DNA of 64,000 nucleotides, from NCBI RefSeq assembly GCF_007859295.1, contig NZ_VOHB01000002.1, positions 558,001 to 622,000 of the forward strand, in the 5' to 3' direction. The notes under the pieces are model-generated. The model searched no databases. It was given only the letters and a program-made list of their open reading frames with translations, and had not been told where the DNA came from. A program made the translations under genes and the position numbers. Shown in pieces: positions 17,504-25,623 of this stretch. This DNA is from Planococcus sp. CPCC 101016. GTDB taxonomy: Bacteria; Bacillota; Bacilli; Bacillales_A; Planococcaceae. Position 1 is the stretch's first letter. Every line of letters begins with the position of its first letter.

Positions 17504-17638
17504 AAAGCTGAAATAAGTAGGGATTTTAATTTTGATCGTCTCAAAATTGTTTAGCTCTCTTATTGAAGCCATGCCCAAGTAGGGTGGAAAAAGGAAGTTT
17601 TTTAGTGCAACACAGACAGAAACTTGGAGGAGGCTATT

Positions 17639-18433
17639 ATGACCAATTGGGAAACCTTAATTTTAAATGAAGAACATAGCGATGAGAATGTTTATATGAT
17701 CGAATTGAACAGACCTGAAGCAATGAATTCACTGAATACAAAAATGGGTTTAGAGTTGATTGACTGCCTGAATCTATTGGAACAGCAGAAAAACCTGCGA
17801 GTCCTGGTGTTTACCGCTAAAGGGGATAAAAGCTTTTGTGCAGGAGCGGATTTAAAAGAGCGGAAAGGCATGTCTAATGAACAGTGGAAGCAGCAGCACG
17901 ATATCTTTGAAGATGCCTATGAACTGCTGCGAAACTTCAAGTTTCCGGTAATTGCTGCAGTTAACGGCTTTGCTCTTGGCGGCGGTATGGAAATGCTGTT
18001 GAGCTGCGATCTGCGCTACGCTGCAGAACACGCCAAAATGGGATTACCTGAAGTGAAGCTGGGAATCATTCCAGGTGTCGGGGGGACTCAATTATTGCCG
18101 CGCGCCATTCCAGTCGGTTTGGCAAAAGAAATGCTTTTTAGAGGAAATCAAGTCGACGCGCAAAAAGCGTTGGAAGTTGGAATTCTAAATGGCGTTTTTT
18201 CAAAAGAAGATTTGTTGCCGAAGACCGTGGAGATTGCCAAAGAAATTGCGCGAAACGCGCCATTGTCCCTGCAAGCCATTAAAAAATCAATCCAAACCGG
18301 GCTTCACACAGATATCAACACCGCTTTGTCAATAGAACTGGATCAATACTATAAATGCGCAAATTCGGAAGATCGATTGGAAGGTGTTTTGGCTTTCAAT
18401 GAAAAACGCAAACCAGAATGGCAAGGTAAATGA
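17639..18433 (+). CDS. enoyl-CoA hydratase/isomerase (crotonase) family
   Basis: A 264-residue crotonase. The oxyanion-hole segments are CAGADLKERK near residue 73 and AAVNGFALGGGMEMLLSCD near 110; MGLPEVKLGIIPGVGGTQLL near 136 supplies the two catalytic Glu positions of a hydratase. Overall it resembles AUH/methylglutaconyl-CoA hydratases, which would suit the HMG-CoA-lyase-like gene upstream, but substrate assignment within crotonases is unreliable. The ATG at 17639 was chosen because the ggaggagg RBS (17626-17633) sits 5 nt before it; a TTG further upstream overlaps that RBS. A weak hairpin (17595-17625) precedes the RBS. Confidence 0.85.
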   Translation: MTNWETLILNEEHSDENVYMIELNRPEAMNSLNTKMGLELIDCLNLLEQQKNLRVLVFTAKGDKSFCAGADLKERKGMSNEQWKQQHDIFEDAYELLRNFKFPVIAAVNGFALGGGMEMLLSCDLRYAAEHAKMGLPEVKLGIIPGVGGTQLLPRAIPVGLAKEMLFRGNQVDAQKALEVGILNGVFSKEDLLPKTVEIAKEIARNAPLSLQAIKKSIQTGLHTDINTALSIELDQYYKCANSEDRLEGVLAFNEKRKPEWQGK

Positions 18434-18476
18434 ACAAAATAAGGCGTTTAATGCTTAACGGAAGGAGATGCCCCGA

Positions 18477-19817
18477 ATGGAGCTAAGCAGACAATTGGCA
18501 AAATACACTTTAGCGCTCACATATGATGAATTGCCGGAAGAAGTCATATCATTTACGAAATTGTGCATTCTCGACTATTTTGGATCCGCGATTGCGGGGT
18601 CTGACAAAGTACCGGTTCAAATGGTCAGCGATTTGGTTAATGAAATGGGTGGGCTTGAACAGGCGAAGCTTTTTACTGGAGGGAAATCGAGCGTTTTAAA
18701 TGCGGCTTTAGTGAACGGTGCAGCAAGCCATGTCATGGAGTTAGATGATATCCATAAAGGATCGATCATCCATGCGGCCACTGTTGTCATTCCAGCCGCG
18801 TTGGCTATTGCGGAATGGAAACAATTGAGCGGAAAAGAACTGATTACTGCCGTGGTGGCAGGATACGAAGTCTGCTTCAGAATCGGCGAAGCGGTTTCGC
18901 CCTCCCATTATTATTATTGGCATAATACGGCTACCTGTGGGACTTTCGGAGCCGCTACTGCTGCCGGTAAACTGCTTGGCTTAACGGAAGACCAATTGGC
19001 CAATGCCTTGGGAAACGCAGGGTCTCAAGCGGCTGGCTTATGGGAATTTATTGTAGACGGGGCCATGACGAAACAACTGCACACGGGTAAAGCTGCAATG
19101 AATGGCACATTGGCCGCCTTGTTGGCACAAAAAGGCTTTACCGGCCCCCAAAAAATCCTTGAAGGCGATCGCGGCTTCTTTAAAGCCATGAGCGAAGAGT
19201 ATGATGCTTCAAAAATAACGAAAAACCTCGGTAAAGAATTCAAAGTCTTGGAGAACTCCTTTAAAATCCACGCCTCTTGTCGGCATACTCATCATGCCGT
19301 TGATTTATTGATTGACGTTTTCAAAGACCAGCATCCTTCACTGGAGGAAATCGAATCTGTGGATGTAGATTCTTATCAGGTAGCACTAAATATCACAGAC
19401 AACGACGATCCTCAAACAGAATATGCGGCTAAGTTCAGTCTTCAATTTTGTTCGGCATTGGCTCTGCTGAATGGCCGTGCGGGCTTAGAAGATTTTAATC
19501 AAGATAAGCTTTGGGATGAAGACATCCGTAGACTCACCAAAAAAGTAAATGTCCATACGGATCCTGTAATTGATGCCAGTTACCCACGCCAATGGGGAGC
19601 AGCGGTCAAGGTCTTATTGAAAAATGGCGAAGAAATCAGTAAGCAGACAGATTTTCCGAAAGGAGATCCGGAAAATGCGGTGACTTCAGAGGATTTGCTT
19701 GAGAAATTCATGGGTATGGCCAGCCGTTTGCCGACTGAACAGCGTCAGCTTTTAGCAGAGGCTTTGATGAATCTGGAAGCCACAGTGAACATTGGTGAAC
19801 TGATGGATACATTATAA
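18477..19817 (+). CDS. MmgE/PrpD family protein
   Basis: A 446-residue cofactor-independent dehydratase/decarboxylase-type protein of the MmgE/PrpD family (2-methylcitrate dehydratase, cis-aconitate decarboxylase, iminodisuccinate epimerase). Family features include CILDYFGSAIAGSDKVPV near residue 30, NGAASHVMELDDIHKGSIIHAA near 80 with the active-site Asp-Asp and His, GNAGSQAAGLWEFI near 178, KQLHTGKAAMNG near 195, and SCRHTHHAVDLLID near 265. The ATG at 18477 was chosen because the ggaaggag RBS abuts an earlier ATG at 18468. No citrate-synthase-like partner is present, so a methylcitrate cycle role is unlikely; a tricarboxylate or branched dicarboxylate is more probable. Confidence 0.85.
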   Translation: MELSRQLAKYTLALTYDELPEEVISFTKLCILDYFGSAIAGSDKVPVQMVSDLVNEMGGLEQAKLFTGGKSSVLNAALVNGAASHVMELDDIHKGSIIHAATVVIPAALAIAEWKQLSGKELITAVVAGYEVCFRIGEAVSPSHYYYWHNTATCGTFGAATAAGKLLGLTEDQLANALGNAGSQAAGLWEFIVDGAMTKQLHTGKAAMNGTLAALLAQKGFTGPQKILEGDRGFFKAMSEEYDASKITKNLGKEFKVLENSFKIHASCRHTHHAVDLLIDVFKDQHPSLEEIESVDVDSYQVALNITDNDDPQTEYAAKFSLQFCSALALLNGRAGLEDFNQDKLWDEDIRRLTKKVNVHTDPVIDASYPRQWGAAVKVLLKNGEEISKQTDFPKGDPENAVTSEDLLEKFMGMASRLPTEQRQLLAEALMNLEATVNIGELMDTL

Positions 19818-19879
19818 GCAGCGCTAAAGTTGAGGGGACGAACAGATGCAACGGCAATTCATGTAAAGAGGGCGTTTTT

Positions 19880-20407
19880 ATGGAACAGAACACGGAGAAA
19901 AAAGTGACAGTCGAGAGCTTGCAGAAACAAATGGAAACCTTGAATGAACAAGAACTAGAGCAAACAGCTTATTTGTTAACGCTTTTGCAAGAACCACCGG
20001 CTCATTCAACTGGCAATGCGGTGCCGATGCATTTTCTTGGACGATTTTTGGGCATGGTACAAAACCGAGATGGAACGACTGAAATGGCATTGGGTTTTCA
20101 GAATGAAAATACTTATGGGGTGGCACAGGGCGGCTCTATTTACACTTTGGCCGATGTCGCCATCGGTTTCAGCATCCTGCAAAATTTATCGGAAGGAGAA
20201 AAAGTTTTCACTTTGGAGTTGAAAGTGAATTTTATTGAGAAAGGCCAAGGTTCACGTTTGATTGCAACTCCTTTAATTCTTAGGCAAGGCAGAACTACAG
20301 TCGTGTCTGAATGCGCCATTCATGATGATTCCGGGAAATTAGTCGCAAAGGCGCTGGGCACCTTTTATATCAGTGGAGCACCAAAAAGGAAGGAGGGAGA
20401 CAAATGA
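19880..20407 (+). CDS. PaaI family hotdog-fold thioesterase
   Basis: A 175-residue protein whose C-terminal 120 residues form a PaaI/YbgC-type hotdog domain: GVAQGGSIYTLADVAIGFSI near residue 75 (the central helix with catalytic Asp and Gly-Gly) and ELKVNFIEKGQGSRLIATP near 110. An N-terminal stretch of about 55 residues is helical and charged. Such enzymes hydrolyse acyl- or aroyl-CoA, often to rescue CoA from dead-end intermediates. It overlaps the next gene by 4 nt (ATGA), so it is in one operon with the fumarase-like subunits. Confidence 0.82.
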   Translation: MEQNTEKKVTVESLQKQMETLNEQELEQTAYLLTLLQEPPAHSTGNAVPMHFLGRFLGMVQNRDGTTEMALGFQNENTYGVAQGGSIYTLADVAIGFSILQNLSEGEKVFTLELKVNFIEKGQGSRLIATPLILRQGRTTVVSECAIHDDSGKLVAKALGTFYISGAPKRKEGDK

Positions 20408-21249
20408 AAGAAATCACTTATGAAAAAATCGTGGAAGAAGTAAAGGCCATGTGCATGGAATCCAATTACAATCTCGGAGAAGACGTTTATTCGGCGTTTA
20501 AACAAGCATTGCAGACGGAGCGTTCGGAAACCGGCAAAGAAGTGTTGACGCAGCTGATCGATAACGCCGACATTGCTAAAGCCGAAAGGGTTCCCATGTG
20601 TCAGGATACCGGCACTGCAGTCTTTATGGTAGACGTGGGCCAGGACTGTCATATTGTTGGTGGAAGACTGGTGGATGCCATCAACGAAGGCGTAGAAAAA
20701 GGCTACGGAGAAGGCTATCTGCGGAATTCCATGGTCTACAATCCGATGAACCGGAAGAATACAGGAAACAATACGCCAGCCATAGTTCATATCGATTTGG
20801 TTGAAGGGGAAGAATTGACGCTGCATATGACTGCTAAAGGCGGCGGCGCAGAAAACATGAGCGCCTTGAAAATGCTGAAACCATCTGATGGGATGGAAGG
20901 AGTTAAGGCATACATTTTATCCATCGTTAGAGAAGCAGGACCGAATGCGTGTCCGCCGTTGGTCGTCGGAATTGGCATCGGCGGCAATTTTGAACGCTGT
21001 GCTTTTTTAGCGAAAAAATCTTTGTTCCGGCCATTGGGTGTACGGCATGAAGATCCTGCTGTTGCAGAGCTCGAACTGGAATTGATGGAGCAAATCAACC
21101 GGCTCGGAATCGGACCTCAAGGGATGGGAGGCAGTACGACTGCACTAGATGTCAAAGTGGAATTGGAATCTTGCCATATTGCGGCTTTGCCGGTGGCTGT
21201 CAATTTGAACTGCCACGCGAGCCGCCACCAAACGATCGTGTTGAAGTGA
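20404..21249 (+). CDS. ttdA: class I fumarase / L(+)-tartrate dehydratase alpha subunit
   Basis: A 281-residue Fe-S hydro-lyase alpha subunit. The three cluster-binding Cys are visible in VPMCQDTGTAVF near residue 63, GPNACPPLVVGIGIGGNFERC near 179-199, and the later region. The C-terminal GMGGSTTALDVKVELESC fits the FumA/TtdA family. It is encoded separately from the beta subunit directly downstream, as in two-subunit fumarases and L-tartrate dehydratases. Because tartrate-specific genes are next to it, L(+)-tartrate dehydratase is the favoured role, but fumarase or mesaconase activity cannot be excluded from sequence. RBS gaaggaggg overlaps the end of the thioesterase gene. Confidence 0.82.
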   Translation: MKEITYEKIVEEVKAMCMESNYNLGEDVYSAFKQALQTERSETGKEVLTQLIDNADIAKAERVPMCQDTGTAVFMVDVGQDCHIVGGRLVDAINEGVEKGYGEGYLRNSMVYNPMNRKNTGNNTPAIVHIDLVEGEELTLHMTAKGGGAENMSALKMLKPSDGMEGVKAYILSIVREAGPNACPPLVVGIGIGGNFERCAFLAKKSLFRPLGVRHEDPAVAELELELMEQINRLGIGPQGMGGSTTALDVKVELESCHIAALPVAVNLNCHASRHQTIVLK

Positions 21250-21259
21250 GGGGAATAGG

Positions 21260-21808
21260 ATGCAGAAGAAAATCAATCTGCCTTTAAGCGAAGCAGACAT
21301 TCAATCATTGAAAGCTGGAGACCGGGTTTTGTTGTCAGGTGTTGTTTACACAGCAAGGGATGCAGCTCATAAACGTATGGTGGAGCAGGAGAAAGAAGGC
21401 ACGCCGCTGCCTGTTGAACTAGCTGGCCAAGTGTTATATTACACCGGACCTACTCCAGCGAAGCCTGGAGAAGTGATCGGTTCTGCCGGTCCTACGACGA
21501 GCGGAAGAATGGACTTGTATACGCCGGCGTTACTCGAAAAAGGCTTGAAAGGAATGGTTGGCAAAGGTTATCGGAGCCAAGAAGTCATTGATTCAATGTT
21601 GAAACATAAAGCCGTCTATTTTGGCGCTGTCGGAGGAGCTGCCGCATTGATTGCCCGTTCAATTAAAAAAGCGGAAATAGTTGCCTATGAAGATTTGGGA
21701 ACAGAAGCCATTCGTAAATTGACCATTGAAGATTTTCCGGTATTTGTCATCAATGATATCCATGGCGGTGATATCTACAAAGATGGCGTCGCAAAATACA
21801 AGCAATAA
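21260..21808 (+). CDS. ttdB: class I fumarase / L(+)-tartrate dehydratase beta subunit
   Basis: A 182-residue beta subunit. Characteristic segments are LKAGDRVLLSGVVYTARDAAHKR near residue 14, YYTGPTPAKPGEVIGSAGPTTSGRMD near 59, MVGKGYRS near 98, and YFGAVGGAAALIARSIK near 117, all shared by FumA C-terminal domains and TtdB. It starts 11 nt after the alpha subunit with a gagggg RBS. Together the two make a 4Fe-4S hydratase acting on a C4 or methyl-C4 dicarboxylate. Confidence 0.85.
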   Translation: MQKKINLPLSEADIQSLKAGDRVLLSGVVYTARDAAHKRMVEQEKEGTPLPVELAGQVLYYTGPTPAKPGEVIGSAGPTTSGRMDLYTPALLEKGLKGMVGKGYRSQEVIDSMLKHKAVYFGAVGGAAALIARSIKKAEIVAYEDLGTEAIRKLTIEDFPVFVINDIHGGDIYKDGVAKYKQ

Positions 21809-21846
21809 AGAATGAGTGATAAGACACCCAAAAGGGGGCAGAACAG

Positions 21847-22737
21847 ATGAAAGCAGGAATTATCGGTTTAGGAAATATGGGCGGCCGTATGGTGAAAAGG
21901 TTGCTGGAGCAAGGTGTGGAAGTTGGTGTTTTCGATCTCAATAAAGATTTTGTACGGAAATTTGTGGAGATGGGCGCAGAAGAGGCAACAAGCCCTGCTG
22001 ATTTAGCACGGAAATATTCATACGTTCTCACGGTCTTGCCGAATGTCTTTATAGTTAAAGAAACACTGACGAGTCCGAAAGGTTTGATGGAGGGTATGAA
22101 TTCCGACAGTTTGCTGATCGAAATGACAACATCGATTCCTTCTGTAACAAAAGAACTCAGTGCATTGCTGAAAGAGAAAGGCCTGAAGATGATTGATGCA
22201 CCAGTGAGTGGAGGGGTCAAAAAAGCAGAAGAAGGTACTTTATCCATTATGGTAGGAGGAGAGGAAGCTGATTTTAATAGAGCTAAACCGCTGCTGGACT
22301 GCATGGGAGCCAATGTTTTTCATGTCGGAGAAGCAGGAGCGGGCCACACGATCAAGGCATTGAATAACATGATTTCTGCAACTACACTGGCTGCGACGGG
22401 AGAAGCGATGGCTCTTGGAGTTAAGTTGGGCCTTGACCCCGAGAAAATGCTAAATGTCATTAATGCGAGTACAGGCAGAAGTTTTTCCAGTGATTTCAAA
22501 TTCCCAAATCAAGTGCTGACCAGAAAGTTCGAAGTCGGCTTTACCTTGGACTTAATGGTCAAAGATTTAAAAATCGCGATGGCGATGGCAGAAGAAGAAA
22601 AGGTGCCAATGTTTATTTCCAGCGCTTCCTTCCAGCTCTGGAAGCATGCCTGGTCTCAAGGAGGAGGCGACCAGGATCATACGGCGATTATAAAATATAT
22701 TGAAGAGATGTTCGCTGTGGAAATTAAAGGGTCTTGA
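21847..22737 (+). CDS. 3-hydroxyisobutyrate dehydrogenase family oxidoreductase
   Basis: A 296-residue beta-hydroxyacid dehydrogenase. The N-terminal Rossmann motif GIIGLGNMGGRM (residues 4-15), substrate loop DAPVSGGVKKAEEGTLSIM near 119 and the catalytic Lys region GAGHTIKALNNMI near 165-177 are all present. Family members include 3-hydroxyisobutyrate dehydrogenase, tartronate semialdehyde reductase and L-threonate dehydrogenase. In a tartrate region, reduction of tartronate semialdehyde or a related C3/C4 product is attractive, but this is inferred. The gene follows ttdB by 38 nt with an aaggggg RBS. Confidence 0.82.
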   Translation: MKAGIIGLGNMGGRMVKRLLEQGVEVGVFDLNKDFVRKFVEMGAEEATSPADLARKYSYVLTVLPNVFIVKETLTSPKGLMEGMNSDSLLIEMTTSIPSVTKELSALLKEKGLKMIDAPVSGGVKKAEEGTLSIMVGGEEADFNRAKPLLDCMGANVFHVGEAGAGHTIKALNNMISATTLAATGEAMALGVKLGLDPEKMLNVINASTGRSFSSDFKFPNQVLTRKFEVGFTLDLMVKDLKIAMAMAEEEKVPMFISSASFQLWKHAWSQGGGDQDHTAIIKYIEEMFAVEIKGS

Positions 22738-22771
22738 TTCCCCAATACTCGAAGGTGGTCTTTAATGTTAA

Positions 22772-22783
22772 AATACAAGTATT
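22772..22783. promoter_or_regulatory. palindrome upstream of the GntR gene
   Basis: AATAC-AA-GTATT is a perfect 5+5 inverted repeat 42 nt before the chosen GntR start. It shares ATACAA with the regional operator motif and could be an autoregulatory site. Confidence 0.3.
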
Positions 22784-22824
22784 CTTTACTGAATCTAAAG
22801 GAAAACGTATTTAAGGGGTGCCAT

Positions 22825-23487
22825 ATGGAGAAATTCAAATTAACAGAACAGGATAGAGCCACTCTACAGTATAAAGTGACAAACAAGCTAAGGGAATTAA
22901 TACTCAAAGGCGAGTTTAAAATGGGCGAACGTCTGATGCAAGAGGAATGGGCACATAAATTGGGTGTCAGCCGGATGCCGCTTCGAGAAGCTTTGCGTCA
23001 GCTGGAAGTGGAAGGTCTAGTCAGAATTGAACCAAGAAGAGGTGCCGTGGTCACGCCGATTTCTACTGAAGATATTGAAGAGATTTACCAATTGAGAGCC
23101 CTTCTGGAAGGTCAGGCAGTCGTGAAATCACTGCCTTATTTAGGGAATGAGGAAATACAGGAACTTGAGAATTTATACGATGCGATGATTGAGCTAAAAG
23201 CTGACGAAAGCGATGTCGAAGTTTTTATGAAGCTGAACTCAGAGTTTCATCGGATTTTAAGGGAAAGCTGTCCGTGGAGAAGGATCCAGGGATTCATCGA
23301 AACCTTATGGAAAGGAATTCCACCCTATACGCCGAGTCTATTATCAAATCACCTGGAAGATTCGCATGAGGAGCATCGGCTAATGCTAGAATACGTAAAG
23401 CAAAAAGACGAAGTCCAACTGAGAAGAATTACAGAAAAGCATATTTTAAGGACTAAAGAAAACTTGATCGAGATGATGAAAGAATAA
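22825..23487 (+). CDS. GntR family transcriptional regulator (FCD type)
   Basis: A 220-residue regulator. The N-terminal winged helix includes LRELILKGEFKMGERLMQEEWAHKLG and VSRMPLREALRQLEVEGLV (residues about 22-68). The C-terminal all-helical FCD domain has the metal/ligand residues in the pattern FHRILRE near residue 140 and HEEHRLMLEYV near 180. FCD regulators commonly sense organic acids. ATG at 22825 has an aagggg RBS; an alternative ATG at 22765, also with an RBS, would add 20 residues. Placed among tartrate and CoA genes, it probably controls them; candidate operators are at 13587, 13824 and 24701. Confidence 0.88.
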   Translation: MEKFKLTEQDRATLQYKVTNKLRELILKGEFKMGERLMQEEWAHKLGVSRMPLREALRQLEVEGLVRIEPRRGAVVTPISTEDIEEIYQLRALLEGQAVVKSLPYLGNEEIQELENLYDAMIELKADESDVEVFMKLNSEFHRILRESCPWRRIQGFIETLWKGIPPYTPSLLSNHLEDSHEEHRLMLEYVKQKDEVQLRRITEKHILRTKENLIEMMKE

Positions 23488-23533
23488 AGTTTTATATAGG
23501 CAAGAAATCGGGCAAGCGAGAGGGGAAAACGGT

Positions 23534-24592
23534 ATGAAGCAAGTGGAATTAGCGGTTATTCCGGGAGACGGCATTGGAAAAGAAGTTGTTCCTGAGGCAT
23601 TGCGTGTTTTAGATGCGATAGCAGAAATCCATGGTGGTTTAAAATTCAACTCGATCCATCATCCCTGGAGCTCAGAATATTATGTGCAGCACGGGGAAAT
23701 GATGCCAAAAGATGGTTTAAGCAAGATTGCGCAAAGCGATGCGGTATTCCTAGGTGCTGTTGGAGACCCTTCATTGGTGGCTGATCATATTTCACTCGGT
23801 GGCTTGCTGTTGAAAATCCGCCGAGAATTTGAGCAGGTCATCAATATCCGACCTGCAAAACAATTGAAAGGCATCATCTCTCCCTTATCAAACCCGAGAG
23901 ATTTCGATATTGTGATTGTGCGCGAGAACAGCGAGGGCGAATACAGCAGTATTGGAGGCAGGGTTCACAGCGGTGAGGATGAAATTGTCATTCAAAATGC
24001 TGTTTTCACAAAAAAAGGAGTTTCCCGCGTCATCGAATATGCCTTCGAATTGGCCAGGCAGCGAAGCGGCCGAGTCACGAGCGCTACAAAATCCAACGGA
24101 ATCGTCCACTCCATGCCGTTTTGGGATGAAGTGTTCAAAGAAGTTGCAAAGAATTACGATGATGTTCAAACCAATAGCGAACATATTGATGCTCTTTCAG
24201 CTTTCTTTATCACCAAACCGCAAACTATGGATGTTGTAGTGGCGAGCAACTTATTTGGAGATATTTTAAGTGATATTGGAGCAGCCATAATGGGCAGTAT
24301 TGGAATTGCGCCTGCAGGGAATATCAATCTAAATGGGAAATATCCGTCCATGTTCGAGCCGGTGCATGGTTCAGCACCTGATATTTACGGCAAAGGAATC
24401 GCTAATCCCATCGGACAGATTTGGACAGCTAAAATGATGCTCGATCATTTCGGAGAACTTGAAATGGGTGCGCTGCTGCTGGAAGCTATTGAAACTTCAA
24501 TGCAATCTGGCATCAAAACGGCAGACATAGGCGGAAGTTCTTCCACCTCTGAAGTGTCCGATGAAATCATAGCAATCCTCCGAAAAAATTAA
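23534..24592 (+). CDS. tartrate/D-malate dehydrogenase-type beta-decarboxylating dehydrogenase
   Basis: A 352-residue enzyme of the isocitrate/isopropylmalate dehydrogenase family. Seen: AVIPGDGIGKEVVPEALRVL at the N-terminus, LLLKIRREFEQVINIRPAK near residue 92, the substrate loop VRENSEGEYSSIGGR near 128, SDILSDIGAA-type metal-binding Asp residues near 238, and FEPVHGSAPDIYGKGIANP near 273. The VREN-SEGEYS-GGR version is that of tartrate dehydrogenase/D-malate dehydrogenase (TtuC/DmlA/YcsA) rather than leucine LeuB, and no other leu genes are present. It would oxidise tartrate or D-malate with NAD+. It follows the GntR gene by 46 nt with an RBS (gagaggggaa). Confidence 0.82.
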   Translation: MKQVELAVIPGDGIGKEVVPEALRVLDAIAEIHGGLKFNSIHHPWSSEYYVQHGEMMPKDGLSKIAQSDAVFLGAVGDPSLVADHISLGGLLLKIRREFEQVINIRPAKQLKGIISPLSNPRDFDIVIVRENSEGEYSSIGGRVHSGEDEIVIQNAVFTKKGVSRVIEYAFELARQRSGRVTSATKSNGIVHSMPFWDEVFKEVAKNYDDVQTNSEHIDALSAFFITKPQTMDVVVASNLFGDILSDIGAAIMGSIGIAPAGNINLNGKYPSMFEPVHGSAPDIYGKGIANPIGQIWTAKMMLDHFGELEMGALLLEAIETSMQSGIKTADIGGSSSTSEVSDEIIAILRKN

Positions 24593-24700
24593 AGGCGAAT
24601 CGCTTACAAATAAGAGCGACCTCTGCTAACCAAAATGAACTAAATTTTCTGAAATCAATTTACATTCAGTGATTTATTTAGTAATATAAGCATTAAAATA

Positions 24701-24716
24701 ATATTGTATCCAATAT
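24701..24716. promoter_or_regulatory. perfect ATATTG-TATC-CAATAT palindrome upstream of the CitE-like gene
   Basis: A 16-bp inverted repeat with 6-bp arms, 27 nt upstream of the GTG start at 24744. It carries the same TTG-TATC-CAA core as the dctP operator candidate and is the best-formed intergenic copy. Confidence 0.5.
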
Positions 24717-24743
24717 CCAATAGCTAGAGAGGAGGCAGCGAAT

Positions 24744-25589
24744 GTGTCACGCTCTTATTTATTCGTGCCCTCAACGAATCTTTCAATAATAAAGAAAGCG
24801 GTTTCATCTTCTGCTGATATTGTCATAATTGACTTGGAAGACGCTGTCGCACTATCTGAAAAACAAGTTGCAAGAGAAGTGCTGAGAGAAGCTTTGACCG
24901 CATACAAAAAGGAAAGCAAAATTATCGTCCGCATAAACGATTTAGGGACGTCTTTTTGGGAAGAAGATTTAGAAGTGGCAATTTCAAATGGTGCTCGAGG
25001 CATTATGGTTCCAAAAGCAGAGACAGCGCAGGAAATTCAAGCTGTTGCCAATAGAATACGTAAGATTCGGGAAGTCAAAGACGAAGAATTTGAAATGATT
25101 CCATTGATTGAAAGTGCCAAGGGGATGCAATTCTCCTATACAATTGCATCCGCCGATCCGCTAGTTTCTGCTTTAGCATTCGGATCAATCGACTTTTCAT
25201 TAGATATTGATTGCGAATTGACGCCTGAAGGGCTGGAACTGTTGTTTGCCCGTTCGCAATTGGTCATTGCATCAAAAGCTGCTGGCATCAGCTCTCCTAT
25301 CGATGCAGTTTTTCCTGATTTAACAGATGAAGAAGGCTTGGAAAAACAAGCGTTGTTTGCTAAACAGCTTGGTTTTAAGGGGAAGCTGGTCATCCATCCA
25401 AAACAGCTGGAACTTGTCCATCAAGTATTTTCGCCCACAGCTAAGGAAGTTGAAGCAGCCAAAGAAATTGTTGAGGCATTTGAAAAGGCTGAAGAAAGTG
25501 GTGTTGCTTCGATTAAAGTAGGAGGACAGTTTGTGGATTATCCGGTTTATAAAAAAGCGAAAAAAGTACTGGGAAACAGAAAGTCCTAA
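24744..25589 (+). CDS. HpcH/HpaI aldolase / citrate lyase beta (CitE-like) family
   Basis: A 281-residue CitE-like lyase. The pattern RSYLFVPSTN at the N-terminus, ADIVIIDLEDAVALSEK near residue 28, KIIVRINDLGTSFWEEDL near 61, GIMVPKAETAQEI near 86, IPLIESAKGM near 121 and GKLVIHPKQLELVHQVF near 218 are typical of stand-alone CitE proteins that cleave malyl-, methylmalyl- or citramalyl-CoA. No CitD/CitF subunits are present, so it is not classical citrate lyase. Start is GTG at 24744 with an aggagg RBS 8 nt before it; the ATG two bases earlier is out of frame. A CaiB-type CoA-transferase nearby could supply the CoA thioester. Confidence 0.83.
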   Translation: MSRSYLFVPSTNLSIIKKAVSSSADIVIIDLEDAVALSEKQVAREVLREALTAYKKESKIIVRINDLGTSFWEEDLEVAISNGARGIMVPKAETAQEIQAVANRIRKIREVKDEEFEMIPLIESAKGMQFSYTIASADPLVSALAFGSIDFSLDIDCELTPEGLELLFARSQLVIASKAAGISSPIDAVFPDLTDEEGLEKQALFAKQLGFKGKLVIHPKQLELVHQVFSPTAKEVEAAKEIVEAFEKAEESGVASIKVGGQFVDYPVYKKAKKVLGNRKS

Positions 25590-25623
25590 GAAATCTTCCT
25601 AAAAATTTGATGAGGTGAGCAAA

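Noticed and set aside
21260-24592. Leucine biosynthesis, because of the isopropylmalate-dehydrogenase-like gene.
   Set aside because: No leuA, leuC or leuD genes are nearby, and the substrate loop is of tartrate/D-malate dehydrogenase type.
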